Source of the DNA: Lysinibacillus fusiformis
Lineage (GTDB): Bacteria > Bacillota > Bacilli > Bacillales_A > Planococcaceae
Length of the DNA: 64,000 bases
Assembly: GCA_030027265.1 (NCBI GenBank)
Contig: JASENG010000001.1
Span: forward strand, 310,001-374,000
Reading direction: 5' to 3'
The notes beneath the pieces were generated by a model that did not search any database, was not told the DNA's origin, and worked only from the letters and a program-made list of their open reading frames with translations. Position numbers and translations under genes: made by a program. Of this stretch, positions 38,895-47,929 are shown piece by piece (within the stretch, counting starts at the first letter, position 1; every line of letters starts with the position of its first letter).

Positions 38895-39495
38895 TGGGGT
38901 AGAACTCTCCTTCATACGAGATTATAAGACCGATTAATGGATTTCTGACATCCACTGATATTAAAAAAAGACCCTTTTCCTCGCTATATTTTTCGGTGAC
39001 AGTTGCTAGGCCTTGAAATATTTTGGGCAAGGGTATTTCAATTCTTCCTAGAACCAATCGCTGTTTGCTTGATTCAATTTTCAAGTAACCCTCAGTAGAA
39101 ACCATAAAGACTAGATCTGAATATAGTATACTGGGCTCACCTAAATAATCCTTAATCAAGTTTCGTCTAGAGTCGAAACTCATAAGCGCATTGAAATATC
39201 TTTTCTTCTTCCCAAAATAAAATACTCTTTCCCATTGGATTAGATCTTCTCCATTGGCTCCGATTAAAGGTATATTCAAAATTTCAAAGGGGATATTCGT
39301 TCCTTCTTCAGGAAATAGCAGTTTTCTTTTAGTGCCCAGCCAAAATAATGGATAGAGAAATTTTGGACCCACTTTAATTTTTTTCATTACACCTGCAGCC
39401 TGAAGAGGCTTATGATTTGAAAAATCATATCTCTTTTGCAGCATAGGGTGCAATCTATAAAACTCTTTGTCTAAGACCTTTTTATAAACTGACAT
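38881..39495 (-). CDS. yndH: DUF4166-type protein, YndH-like
   Basis: A 204-residue soluble protein. It begins MSVYKKVLDKEFYRLHPMLQ, the start typical of DUF4166 proteins, and continues as alternating strands (LIQWERVFYFGKKKRYFNALMSF). It occupies the middle position of a yndG-yndH-yndJ-like operon, nine bases after yndG and overlapping yndJ. DUF4166 is also found fused to sugar or lipid-modifying enzymes, but the function of this stand-alone form is unknown. Confidence 0.76.
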   Translation of the reverse strand: MSVYKKVLDKEFYRLHPMLQKRYDFSNHKPLQAAGVMKKIKVGPKFLYPLFWLGTKRKLLFPEEGTNIPFEILNIPLIGANGEDLIQWERVFYFGKKKRYFNALMSFDSRRNLIKDYLGEPSILYSDLVFMVSTEGYLKIESSKQRLVLGRIEIPLPKIFQGLATVTEKYSEEKGLFLISVDVRNPLIGLIISYEGEFYPNDMD

Positions 39496-39503
39496 TCATC
39501 ACT

Positions 39504-40406
39504 TCATCTCTTTCTTTTACAGATAGTTGCTGAAGGCGCATCTTTACTCATGAAATAGCCCACAAGTGAAATAAACGCCAGACTAAGATTAAATGTTAAA
39601 GGATTAAAGGGATGCACCAATATAATTGGATCTGCTAGTATAGCCGAAATGGTTAGTAGGGGAAATATGATAACCTGCAAACCAAATAAATTTCTTTCGT
39701 TTTTGTAAAACAGCCAGATTAACCCGAAAATCATTTCGATTATACCCGTCATTTTCACTATCCAATAACCCTTTTCATAAGTAAGTGGAAACAAATTATT
39801 TACCATGGAAATTTCATCCGGATGCATGTAGATAAGCTTCGGAATGAGACCGTGATATATCCATATGAAGAAAAATAGGAAAGCGAAAAGCCAGCTTACA
39901 AAGAAGCGTAAATATTGGGAGATTGGCGTTTCATCTTTTTCCAGCCATCTTTTTAAAACATCAAAACTAAGTGCCGTTCCCCAGCCGATTAGAGGCCGAA
40001 ACAGTAGTCGATCTGCTATTTGGCCAAACTTGCCAAGAGGCACTTCATAGTCATATTGAGTTAAAAATGTGATTGAGCTTTCTTTGGGTATATACTTCCA
40101 ATATCCTTTGCCTTCTTTAATAGGGGATAGTACATTATCAGTACCAAAATGTAGTGACGATGTTCTGGCACCGTGTTTCCCTTCATGACTGCCGGAGGTA
40201 ATGCCCCAGCCTTCTATTGTTTGACCGAATCCAAGATTTCGTTTATATGAGAAATGTTGAGGTTCATCATCTTTTCTTGGCAAATATGTAATTGAAGAAA
40301 AACGAAGATCCCACTGTTCATGAAGGTGAGGCGTTTGAGTTGCTCTCCATAGCTCATCCATGGAAGTGGAAATTTCTATTTCGACATAAACCGGCTTGCT
40401 TCTCAT
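39504..40406 (-). CDS. yndG: SRPBCC plus DoxX-like membrane protein, YndG-like
   Basis: A 300-residue two-part protein. Residues 1-145 have the START/SRPBCC ligand-binding pattern (VYVEIEISTSMDELWRATQ, then LHEQWDLRFSSITYLP), and residues ~165-290 hold four hydrophobic helices resembling DoxX-like domains. AAAGGAGG precedes the minus-strand ATG. First gene of the opposite-strand yndGHJ block; it diverges from folC across a 289-base region. Confidence 0.76.
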   Translation of the reverse strand: MRSKPVYVEIEISTSMDELWRATQTPHLHEQWDLRFSSITYLPRKDDEPQHFSYKRNLGFGQTIEGWGITSGSHEGKHGARTSSLHFGTDNVLSPIKEGKGYWKYIPKESSITFLTQYDYEVPLGKFGQIADRLLFRPLIGWGTALSFDVLKRWLEKDETPISQYLRFFVSWLFAFLFFFIWIYHGLIPKLIYMHPDEISMVNNLFPLTYEKGYWIVKMTGIIEMIFGLIWLFYKNERNLFGLQVIIFPLLTISAILADPIILVHPFNPLTFNLSLAFISLVGYFMSKDAPSATICKRKR

Positions 40407-40695
40407 TTTTACTAAAAACCTCCTTTCATATGAAAAATGAATAAATTTAGTATAACATTTATTATTTTGTATATAAGGGATTTTTAGGAATAAATGTTAA
40501 TTATCTTCATGGCTTTCATTTTTCGTGAATACCTTAAAAAATAATAAAATAAGCAGCGGAAACAACCACAAATGAGCCAAGTGGCTTTTGCGGGGTATAA
40601 TTTCTAACCCGGCTAGCGTTTTTGTGAATTTACAATTAAAGTAGAATATGCGAAGGTTAACTAAACAATATTTTTAAGACTTAGGAGAAAAAGAT
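40407..40695. promoter_or_regulatory. Divergent control region between yndG and folC
   Basis: Contains promoters for both directions by position. Towards folC a TATAAT lies near 40598 and a TAGAAT at 40642; neither has a strong -35. A GGGGT/ACCC-type hairpin (about 40592-40612) could belong to the folC leader. Confidence 0.35.
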
Positions 40696-41979
40696 ATGTT
40701 TCATTCTATCGAAGAATGTACCGATTTTATATTTAAATTACGAGCAAGTACATATAAAGGCGAACCGCTTGAGGCAGTTCGAAAAATATTATTTGAGTTG
40801 GGCAATCCCCATGAAAAAGTAAAATTTATTCATTTTGCTGGATCGAATGGAAAGGGTTCCACGCTAAATGCAACAAGAGAAATTTTAATGGAGCATGGGT
40901 TACGTGTTGGTGCATTCATATCCCCGCATCTTGAACGTGTGAATGAACGAATGACAATTAACCATGAACAAATCACGGACGAAGCTTTTTTGCTTTATGC
41001 CAACAAAGTTGACGACATTATCCAAAAAAAATTAGACGGACTTTACCCAAGTTTTTTTGAAATTATAACGGTTATAGCTTGTTTACATTTTGCCAATGAA
41101 ACAATTGATGTGGCTTTAATGGAAACCGGCATCGGTGGACGCATCGATTCAACGAATGTTATTACTCCTGAAGTATCAGTCATTACAACAATCTCTTTGG
41201 AGCATACAGAAATTTTAGGAGATACCATTGAAAAAATAGCTTTTGAAAAGGCGGGAATCATAAAAAATGAAAAACCTGTTGTCGTAGGAGTTAAACAATT
41301 AGAAGCGCGGCAGGTGATTAAAGAAAAGGCAAAGGAATGCAGGTCGGATTATTTTGGCTTAAACGAAGAGATTACCATCACAAACATTAGAAAAGGCGCT
41401 CCTCAGTATTTCGACTTTTCTTTTGCTAACCAAGAAATCAATAATATTCCTTTAGCGATGCAGGGAGAACATCAAATTAATAATGCAGCACTTGCGATTA
41501 CGGCTTCATTATTGTTTGACCATACAATACAACAAGCTACTATCCGTGCTGCTTTACAGAAGGCAAGGTGGGAAGGGCGTTTTGAAAAAATTAGTGAACA
41601 AATCATTATCGATGGCGCCCATAATTCGGAAGGGACAGAAAGCTTGATTCACACTTTAAAGGAAGTTTTCCCTGCAAAAAAATATAAATTTATTTATGCC
41701 GCCCTACAGGATAAAGACCATGAAATAAGCATCAAAATGATGGATGAGGTTGCTGCTTCCATGGGCTTTACTCAAATCGATTTGCCAAGAGCTGCCAAGG
41801 CTGATGTGCTTGCATCCAAATCCAAGCATCCAAGTATTCATATCAATGAAAATTGGCAACAGTTAATAAAGGATGAACAAAAAGCATTACTACCGGATGA
41901 ACTATTGATCATTACAGGATCTTTATATTTCATTGCCGATGTACGAAAATATTTAGTAGAGAAGGTAAAACAAGTATGA
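40696..41979 (+). CDS. folC: Folylpolyglutamate synthase / dihydrofolate synthase, copy 1
   Basis: Adds glutamate to folates using ATP. The 427 residues carry P-loop GSNGKGST (49-56), the substrate loop FISPHLERVNERM (SPH at 76-78), METGIGGRIDSTNV, the modified-lysine segment EKAGIIK, and DGAHN in the C-terminal Mur-ligase-like domain. AGGAG precedes the ATG. It is directly followed by a second folC with a four-base ATGA overlap. This copy keeps the canonical family motifs, so it is the likely housekeeping enzyme. Confidence 0.94.
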   Translation: MFHSIEECTDFIFKLRASTYKGEPLEAVRKILFELGNPHEKVKFIHFAGSNGKGSTLNATREILMEHGLRVGAFISPHLERVNERMTINHEQITDEAFLLYANKVDDIIQKKLDGLYPSFFEIITVIACLHFANETIDVALMETGIGGRIDSTNVITPEVSVITTISLEHTEILGDTIEKIAFEKAGIIKNEKPVVVGVKQLEARQVIKEKAKECRSDYFGLNEEITITNIRKGAPQYFDFSFANQEINNIPLAMQGEHQINNAALAITASLLFDHTIQQATIRAALQKARWEGRFEKISEQIIIDGAHNSEGTESLIHTLKEVFPAKKYKFIYAALQDKDHEISIKMMDEVAASMGFTQIDLPRAAKADVLASKSKHPSIHINENWQQLIKDEQKALLPDELLIITGSLYFIADVRKYLVEKVKQV

Positions 41980-43226
41980 TTCCTAGATTTGATGAGTACA
42001 AAAGTAAATGGGGAGTTGATAGCGACCAATCGATTAAACCTGGTCTAGAAGCAATGGAGCAAGCATTAGAGTTGCTGCAAAACCCTGAAAAAAACCTTTC
42101 GTTTGTACATATAGCGGGTACAAATGGGAAAGGTTCAACGATTGCTTTTCTGGAAGAAATTGCTAGAAAGAGTGGATTGACCGTTGGGAAGTTTACATCG
42201 CCATGTATTGTTGATGTCCATGATCAGCTGCAAATCAACGGCAGGCCCATTTCCGAAAATGAAATGAATGAACTTTTTATCCAGTTTAAGAAAGCAGGGT
42301 TGAGCGGAAAATTAACCGATTTTGAATTGCTAACATGTGGGGCCTTTCTATATTTCGCACAGCAAAAGGTGGATTTAGTATTATTGGAGACTGGGATGGG
42401 CGGACGTGAAGACAGCACAAATGTGATCATGCCGATTGTATCCATCATCACTAGCATTGCATTAGAGCATACGAGATTTCTCGGTTCTACTATCGGGAGC
42501 ATTGCAGGGCATAAAGCTGGGATTATTAAGGCGGACAAACCTGTTGTCGTTGGGAGATTGCCAATAGAAGCACTAAAAGTAATTGAAAATGAAGCTTATG
42601 GAAAGAAGTCACCATTAATCGCACTTGGAGACCAATTTGAAGTTTCTATGGAAGGTTTGACAGATGTATATATAAATGATGAAAAAGGTTTGCAAATTAG
42701 CAAACTCGTTCGTAGAATGCCAGGAAGTCATCAGGCTGACAATATGGCGTTAGCAATTACCGCTTTTTTTGAGGTCGCTGAATTTTTGAGATTAGCGGTA
42801 GATATAGCTGCCATTCGAAATGCAGTTCAAATGGCTAGTTTACCTGGGCGCTTTGAGCAAGTGCTGCCAAATGTCTATTTTGATGGCGCCCATAATCCTG
42901 CAAGCGCGGAGAAACTGGTTGAAACAATTAAACAGCAATTTCCAAGCGAGCCAATTCGGTTTGTCGTTGGGATGCTTGCAGATAAAGATGTTAAGGCCGT
43001 TTTACAGCTATTGGAACAAGTAAGCGATGAATTTTATTTTGTTGATTTTGCTAATGACAGAGCAATGGCATCGAAAGAAATGCTTGCACTTTCAAACGCA
43101 TCGCAAGCATCGCAGCTTGAAGATTATGCCTCTTTCCTAGAAGCCTCAGCTAAGAGAGAGGGCAAAACCTTTGTAACTGGTTCCCTTTATTTATTAACTG
43201 AAATAAGAGAGCAATTATTAATTTAA
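41976..43226 (+). CDS. folC: FolC paralogue (folylpolyglutamate synthase family), copy 2
   Basis: A 416-residue Mur-ligase family protein with P-loop GTNGKGST (48-55), LETGMGGREDSTNV, HKAGIIK and DGAHN. The substrate loop reads FTSPCIVDVHDQLQ: the usual His of SPHL is Cys77, and GGRxD is GGRED. These changes hint at altered substrate preference, perhaps one copy for dihydropteroate and one for polyglutamylation, but this is inference. It is translationally coupled to copy 1 (ATGA) and divergent from it in sequence, so the duplication is old. Confidence 0.88.
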   Translation: MIPRFDEYKSKWGVDSDQSIKPGLEAMEQALELLQNPEKNLSFVHIAGTNGKGSTIAFLEEIARKSGLTVGKFTSPCIVDVHDQLQINGRPISENEMNELFIQFKKAGLSGKLTDFELLTCGAFLYFAQQKVDLVLLETGMGGREDSTNVIMPIVSIITSIALEHTRFLGSTIGSIAGHKAGIIKADKPVVVGRLPIEALKVIENEAYGKKSPLIALGDQFEVSMEGLTDVYINDEKGLQISKLVRRMPGSHQADNMALAITAFFEVAEFLRLAVDIAAIRNAVQMASLPGRFEQVLPNVYFDGAHNPASAEKLVETIKQQFPSEPIRFVVGMLADKDVKAVLQLLEQVSDEFYFVDFANDRAMASKEMLALSNASQASQLEDYASFLEASAKREGKTFVTGSLYLLTEIREQLLI

Positions 43227-43340
43227 AAATAAAATTTAGCCACTATTTGTTTTAAAAACGCATCATTTGTAAATAGTACTAGTGAGTAGTGTTGAAACCG
43301 ATCGATTAATGGCGTTTTTTGCGAAAAATTTTTTAAGTGA

Positions 43341-43365
43341 GGCGACATCTGTCTCGCTTTTTTTT
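43341..43365 (+). terminator. Probable terminator after the folC pair
   Basis: An imperfect GGCGACA/TGTCTCGC hairpin (43341-43357) is followed by eight T (43358-43365). Confidence 0.5.
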
Positions 43366-43405
43366 AATCTATATTTGTTACCGTTAATATTATGAGGTGA
43401 TGCGT

Positions 43406-44059
43406 ATGAAATTTCCAAATGTAATAGGAAGACGAGAACTAAAGAATGCAGCAGTGATAGGTTCAGTCGCAGGATTAGCAGGTGTCCTATTTTTTATACT
43501 TATACTTAGTTCCATGAGTCCTTCAAATGACCAAGGGCAACAGCAGGCGAGTTCAGGGAAAGGTGAAGAAGAAGTAATCCCTGTACAATCATCTACCGAG
43601 GCTGGAGTCATAGAAGATGATTCTTCCGTTGGATTTTTTGCAAATCAATATGGGGTTTTTAAGAGTAGAGAATCTGCACAGGATTTTATCTCGGAATATC
43701 CCACTTTAAATACAAGTGCAACGGTGGAAGTGGATGGGAAATTCTATGTTTGGTCTTCTATTTCACCGATTCGAGAAGAACTTATAATCTCGGAAACACC
43801 TACATCTTTTGCAAAGTCCTTTAAATTATCAGCGGCTGCTTGCACTGAAGAAACGTTAAAAGGTTTGCCTACAATCTTAGAAAGCAATGACCCCTCAAAA
43901 TTTTATTTTCAAGATGGTAATGTACCAGACAATATCCCTCAGGATTGGCAGTCGATAACATCAGCATTATCAAGCTTTTCGCAGGATTTGGGTATAGCTA
44001 GATTGCACTTGATTACCCATTATTTCGAAAACAATGACTGTATGAAAATCGAGTTTTAG
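43406..44059 (+). CDS. spoIIB: SpoIIB-like membrane protein with SPOR-type domain
   Basis: SpoIIB aids septal peptidoglycan remodelling during engulfment. This 217-residue protein has a short cytoplasmic head, one membrane helix at about residues 13-34 (AAVIGSVAGLAGVLFFILIL), a Gln/Glu/Ser-rich linker, and a periplasmic-side module beginning GFFANQYGVFKSRESAQDF that resembles a SPOR repeat. Position between folC and maf is that of spoIIB in B. subtilis, though the protein is shorter (about 330 there). GAGGTG is six bases before ATG 43406. comC, usually next, is missing. Confidence 0.68.
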   Translation: MKFPNVIGRRELKNAAVIGSVAGLAGVLFFILILSSMSPSNDQGQQQASSGKGEEEVIPVQSSTEAGVIEDDSSVGFFANQYGVFKSRESAQDFISEYPTLNTSATVEVDGKFYVWSSISPIREELIISETPTSFAKSFKLSAAACTEETLKGLPTILESNDPSKFYFQDGNVPDNIPQDWQSITSALSSFSQDLGIARLHLITHYFENNDCMKIEF

Positions 44060-44152
44060 GCCAAAATCGAACTCCAAATTTAAAATTTGAAAATTGAATA
44101 TGATTTTTCAAAATTCCATTCCTCGGCTATCATTATGGTAGGAGGAATGGAT

Positions 44153-44740
44153 ATGAACTTTAGAACGAACCATCAACTTGTTTTGGCATCCGCATCACCT
44201 AGAAGAAAGGAACTCTTTTCAAAATTGGGCGTTCCCTTTGAAGTCATCACAAGCAATGTAGAGGAAACATCGGTACAAGCTAAAACAATGGACGACTATG
44301 TGCGTGGAGTAGCGTTATTAAAGGCGCGTGATGTAGCCAAAAAAGAGAAGGGGAAAACAATCATTGGTGCAGATACAGTAGTTGTCTTTGAAGACACATT
44401 ACTACATAAGCCAAAGGATGCTGCAGAAGCTATCTCTCATTTAAGTAGATTATCAGAGAATGTACATCAAGTAATGACAGCGGTTGTTATTATTTTCCCG
44501 GATGGGACAGAGGAAGTTTTTGTGGAGGAAACAAAAGTATATTTTAAAAAGTTATCGATGGAACTAATTGAAAGCTATGTTGAAACCGGAGATCCTTTTG
44601 ACAAAGCTGGGGGCTATGGTATACAAACTGATGGAGTGCTTTTTGTGGACCATATCTTGGGAGATTATAACAATGTAGTAGGGTTGCCATTAGCAAGCCT
44701 ATTTGAAAAACTCATTGCACTAAACATTCTAAAATTATAG
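44153..44740 (+). CDS. maf: Maf family nucleotide pyrophosphatase
   Basis: House-cleaning NTP pyrophosphatase acting on dTTP/UTP and modified pyrimidine nucleotides. The 195 residues show the signature SASPRRKELF, the catalytic-region GADTVV, and KAGGYGIQ. ATG 44153 lies seven bases after GGAGG; upstream in-frame starts at 44087 and 44147 lack spacing or precede the ribosome site. Confidence 0.93.
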   Translation: MNFRTNHQLVLASASPRRKELFSKLGVPFEVITSNVEETSVQAKTMDDYVRGVALLKARDVAKKEKGKTIIGADTVVVFEDTLLHKPKDAAEAISHLSRLSENVHQVMTAVVIIFPDGTEEVFVEETKVYFKKLSMELIESYVETGDPFDKAGGYGIQTDGVLFVDHILGDYNNVVGLPLASLFEKLIALNILKL

Positions 44741-44754
44741 GAAGTGATCTATGA

Positions 44755-45453
44755 ATGACGATTGCCCCATTTCCCGATCTTAAGATACGTGATGTCCATG
44801 TAGAGGACCGGCCAAGGGAAAGGTTAATTCGACAAGGAGCCCAAAGTTTATCAAATCAAGAGCTGATTGCAATCTTATTGCGGACAGGTACAAAGCAAGA
44901 GTCTGTGTTAACTCTTGCGAACCGTGTTTTAAATTATTTCGAAAAGCTCCATGAATTAAAGCATGCTACAATTGAAGAAATCATCTCGATAAAAGGAATA
45001 GGCGAAGCGAAGGCTGTACAACTCCTCGCAGCCATTGAGCTAGGGAGAAGGTTGTCCCAAAAACAGGTGGATGACCGGTATACGATTCGCTCTCCACAGG
45101 ATGCAGCTACTTACTTAATGCCTGAAATGTCTTCGCTGCAGCAAGAACATTTCGTGGTTTTATTTTTGAACGTCAAAAATCAAGTCATGCATAAACAGAC
45201 GATTTTCATAGGAAGTTTAAACTCCAGCATTGTTCATCCCCGGGAGATTTTCCGCGAAGCCGTTAAACGTTCAGCAGCCTCGATCATATGCAGCCATAAC
45301 CATCCATCGGGAAATGCCACACCCAGTCCAGAAGATATTGAAGTGACAAAAAGACTGCAAGAAGCAGGGTATATTATTGGCATTGAATTGATCGACCATG
45401 TAATCATCGGCGATCATCAATATATTAGTCTGAAGGAAAAAGGATATATGTAA
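44755..45453 (+). CDS. radC: RadC family JAB1/MPN-domain protein
   Basis: A 232-residue protein with an N-terminal helix-hairpin-helix-type segment (IKGIGEAKAVQLLAAIELG) and a C-terminal JAMM domain: H-x-H-x10-D in SHNHPSGNATPSPED, with an upstream Glu. Despite its name, a DNA-repair role is not established. The ATG at 44755 follows GGAAGTGAT. It lies 14 bases after maf and is closed by a terminator. Confidence 0.93.
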   Translation: MTIAPFPDLKIRDVHVEDRPRERLIRQGAQSLSNQELIAILLRTGTKQESVLTLANRVLNYFEKLHELKHATIEEIISIKGIGEAKAVQLLAAIELGRRLSQKQVDDRYTIRSPQDAATYLMPEMSSLQQEHFVVLFLNVKNQVMHKQTIFIGSLNSSIVHPREIFREAVKRSAASIICSHNHPSGNATPSPEDIEVTKRLQEAGYIIGIELIDHVIIGDHQYISLKEKGYM

Positions 45454-45471
45454 CTTTTATGAAGAGAATTT

Positions 45472-45508
45472 AGTCGAATGTCCGTTTTTATGGATATTCG
45501 ACTTTTTT
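45472..45508 (+). terminator. Terminator after radC
   Basis: AGTCGAATGTCC (45472-45483) pairs with GGATATTCGACT (45492-45503, one G-U), then six T. A 65-codon ORF across this point is therefore not a gene. Confidence 0.85.
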
Positions 45509-45967
45509 GGGGGCAAATTAAAATAAAATCGCATAACAAACAAATGACATTCATATTACAAAAGGATGAGCAAAGGACTACGAATTTGTCATTGAACTTT
45601 ATTTATATTTCATTTACATTTCAAAGAACCTATTTTATTCTTTTTCGTCATTTCAATGGAGCACTTGTTACATGAATGTAAAAACTTACATAATTATTTC
45701 ATTTGTTTCATGGGCAAAATCGAAATAAAATGAAAAATGTCGATTAGAAAACGCGGTTTATCGCATAAATGGCGAAAATTGATGTCTTTTCTTATGCGGA
45801 TATCAGCAAAACATAACCTCACCAATCCGCTTAAAAATGAATCAATAGAGAAATGTGGTAGAACAGTACATGTGACACTATAAATTCTTGAGCTTTTCAG
45901 CTATAATAATTCTTATGATTTTAAGCACATTTAATAGATTGCTTAAAGAAGAAAGGGAGTACTAAAT
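45509..45967 (+). promoter_or_regulatory. Long control region upstream of mreB
   Basis: About 460 bases without a gene. It holds a palindrome ATGTAA-AAAC-TTACAT (45676-45691), a CGCATAA/TTATGCG inverted repeat (45762-45799) whose right part is within a 26-nt motif shared with 13250-13275, and a TATAAT at 45902-45907 about 60 bases before mreB. Confidence 0.5.
45780..45805 (+). repeat. 26-nt motif, copy 2
   Basis: Reads TTGATG-T-CTTTTCTTATGCGGATA-T-C; 24 of 26 bases match the minus strand of 13250-13275. Located about 160 bases before mreB. Confidence 0.6.
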
Positions 45968-46987
45968 TTGTTTGGATTAGGAAATAAAGATGTCGGGATT
46001 GATCTTGGCACAGCGAATACATTGGTTTTCATTAAAGGAAAAGGAATTGTATTGCGTGAACCTTCAGTTGTAGCAAAAAATACGAAAACTGGAGATATTG
46101 TTGCGGTTGGTAATGATGCAAAAAATATGATAGGTCGTACACCTGGATCAATTGTTGCCATTAGACCGATGAAAGATGGCGTTATTGCGGACTTCGATAT
46201 TACAACATCGATGATCCAATATTACTTAAAACAAGCTATGAAGAATTCAGGTTCAAATTGGAAAAAACCAAATGTCATGATTTGTGTGCCTTATGGGATT
46301 ACATCTGTTGAACAGCGTGCTGTAATCGATGCTTCTAGACAAGCTGGAGCAAAAGAAGCCTTTACAATTGAAGAACCATTTGCAGCAGCTATCGGAGCGG
46401 ATTTACCTGTATGGGATCCAACTGGTTCAATGGTTGTTGATATCGGCGGCGGTACAACAGAGGTAGCTGTAATCTCATTAGGCGGGATTGTAACTAGTGA
46501 ATCCGTGCGTATTGGTGGAGATGCGATGGACCAATCTATTATCAGCTATATCCGCAAAACGTATAATTTAACTATCGGTGAGCGTACAGCAGAAAAGATT
46601 AAAATTGAAATCGGTACTGCACGTGTTGATGATAGCAATGAAAAAATGGAAATCCGTGGACGTGATTTACTGACTGGATTACCAAAAACGATTGAAATTA
46701 CAGCTGAAGAAATTTCAGATTCATTAAAAGAGGCCATTTCTGCTATTATCGATGGAGTGAAGAAAACGTTGGAACAAACACCTCCAGAACTTTCCGCGGA
46801 CGTAATGGAAAGAGGAATCGTATTAACCGGCGGCGGGGCACTTCTGCGCAACCTTGATAAAGTCATCAGTGACGAAACAAATATGCCTGTATTTATCGCA
46901 GAGAACCCACTGGACTGTGTGGCTATTGGTACAGGTAAAGCTCTAGACCATATCGATTTAGTTCGTTCTCAACAGATGAAAGGGTAA
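45968..46987 (+). CDS. mreB: Rod-shape determining protein MreB
   Basis: Bacterial actin organising lateral wall synthesis. The 339 residues begin [21 protein letters not shown] (phosphate-1 loop), with phosphate-2 [18 protein letters not shown] and the adenosine motif [15 protein letters not shown]. The start is TTG 45968, about nine bases after AAGGGAG, matching the usual MreB N-terminus. First gene of mreBCD-minCD. Confidence 0.97.
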   Translation: MFGLGNKDVGIDLGTANTLVFIKGKGIVLREPSVVAKNTKTGDIVAVGNDAKNMIGRTPGSIVAIRPMKDGVIADFDITTSMIQYYLKQAMKNSGSNWKKPNVMICVPYGITSVEQRAVIDASRQAGAKEAFTIEEPFAAAIGADLPVWDPTGSMVVDIGGGTTEVAVISLGGIVTSESVRIGGDAMDQSIISYIRKTYNLTIGERTAEKIKIEIGTARVDDSNEKMEIRGRDLLTGLPKTIEITAEEISDSLKEAISAIIDGVKKTLEQTPPELSADVMERGIVLTGGGALLRNLDKVISDETNMPVFIAENPLDCVAIGTGKALDHIDLVRSQQMKG

Positions 46988-46999
46988 GGAGGATTTGCA

Positions 47000-47929
47000 A
47001 TGCCACATTTTACAAACAAGAAATTAATATTGCTACTAGTTGGCACAATTTTCCTTGTGGCATTGATTAGCTTCTCTTTACGAGATCGACAAAACGCAAG
47101 CGTTCCGGAACAATTTATTAAAGACACAGTTGGCTTTGCTCAATACATTGTTGCAAAGCCAGCAAATTACATAACAGGTATTTTTAATGATATTAATTCT
47201 TTATTAAATACGTACGAAGAAAATAAACGTCTAAAAATGCGTTTGGAAGATTTTGCTGTACTTCAAGCAGAAGTTAATACTTTGCAATCTGAAAATGAAT
47301 CTTTAAAAGAACTGGTAGAAAAACAAGATAGTTTAAAAGATTTTGATCCGCTAAAAGCGACAGTGATTGCCAGAAATCCAGACCAATGGGAAGAGAAAAT
47401 CATTCTTAACAGAGGGTCTTCTCATGGTGTTCAACTTAATATGGCGGTTATGACAGCAAATGGCTTAATCGGTAAAATTAGTTTGGTGACGCCATTTACA
47501 TCTGAAGTGGAGTTGCTGCACTCAAATAATCCGAATTATCGTGTTTCTGCTGTAGTGCAAGGAGAAAAATCGGATGTTTTTGGTTTAGTAGAAGGATATG
47601 ACACAGAGCGTAATGAATTAATACTAAAGAGAATAGATTCCAGCTTTAAAGTAAAAGAGGGCGAAAAAGTAGTAACGTCCGGATTAGGTGGGATTTATCC
47701 TAAAGGCATATTGATTGGTGAAGTTACAGAAGTGACAACCGATGATTACGGTCTGACTAAAATGGCATACGTAAAGCCAGCTGCCAACTTTTCGATGCTG
47801 GAGGATGTCATTATCGCCTTAAGAACTTCAATTACTGTTGACGGTTCTGACGGCACGGGCACTAATGCAGATTTGACAAATGGTCAAAACGAAAGTGAAA
47901 CTACTGATACTAATGAAGGTGAAGAATAG
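47000..47929 (+). CDS. mreC: Cell shape protein MreC
   Basis: Bitopic scaffold of the elongation complex. The 309 residues comprise a cytoplasmic N-terminus, one membrane helix (LILLLVGTIFLVALISFSL), a coiled coil around residues 68-112 and the two extracellular beta-barrels with the NRGSSHGVQLNMAVMTANGLIGK core. The C-terminus is a Thr/Glu-rich tail. It is 12 bases after mreB and abuts mreD. Confidence 0.96.
   Translation: MPHFTNKKLILLLVGTIFLVALISFSLRDRQNASVPEQFIKDTVGFAQYIVAKPANYITGIFNDINSLLNTYEENKRLKMRLEDFAVLQAEVNTLQSENESLKELVEKQDSLKDFDPLKATVIARNPDQWEEKIILNRGSSHGVQLNMAVMTANGLIGKISLVTPFTSEVELLHSNNPNYRVSAVVQGEKSDVFGLVEGYDTERNELILKRIDSSFKVKEGEKVVTSGLGGIYPKGILIGEVTEVTTDDYGLTKMAYVKPAANFSMLEDVIIALRTSITVDGSDGTGTNADLTNGQNESETTDTNEGEE

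Noticed and set aside
45478-45675. 65-codon ORF after radC
   Set aside because: Begins inside the radC terminator hairpin and has no ribosome site.
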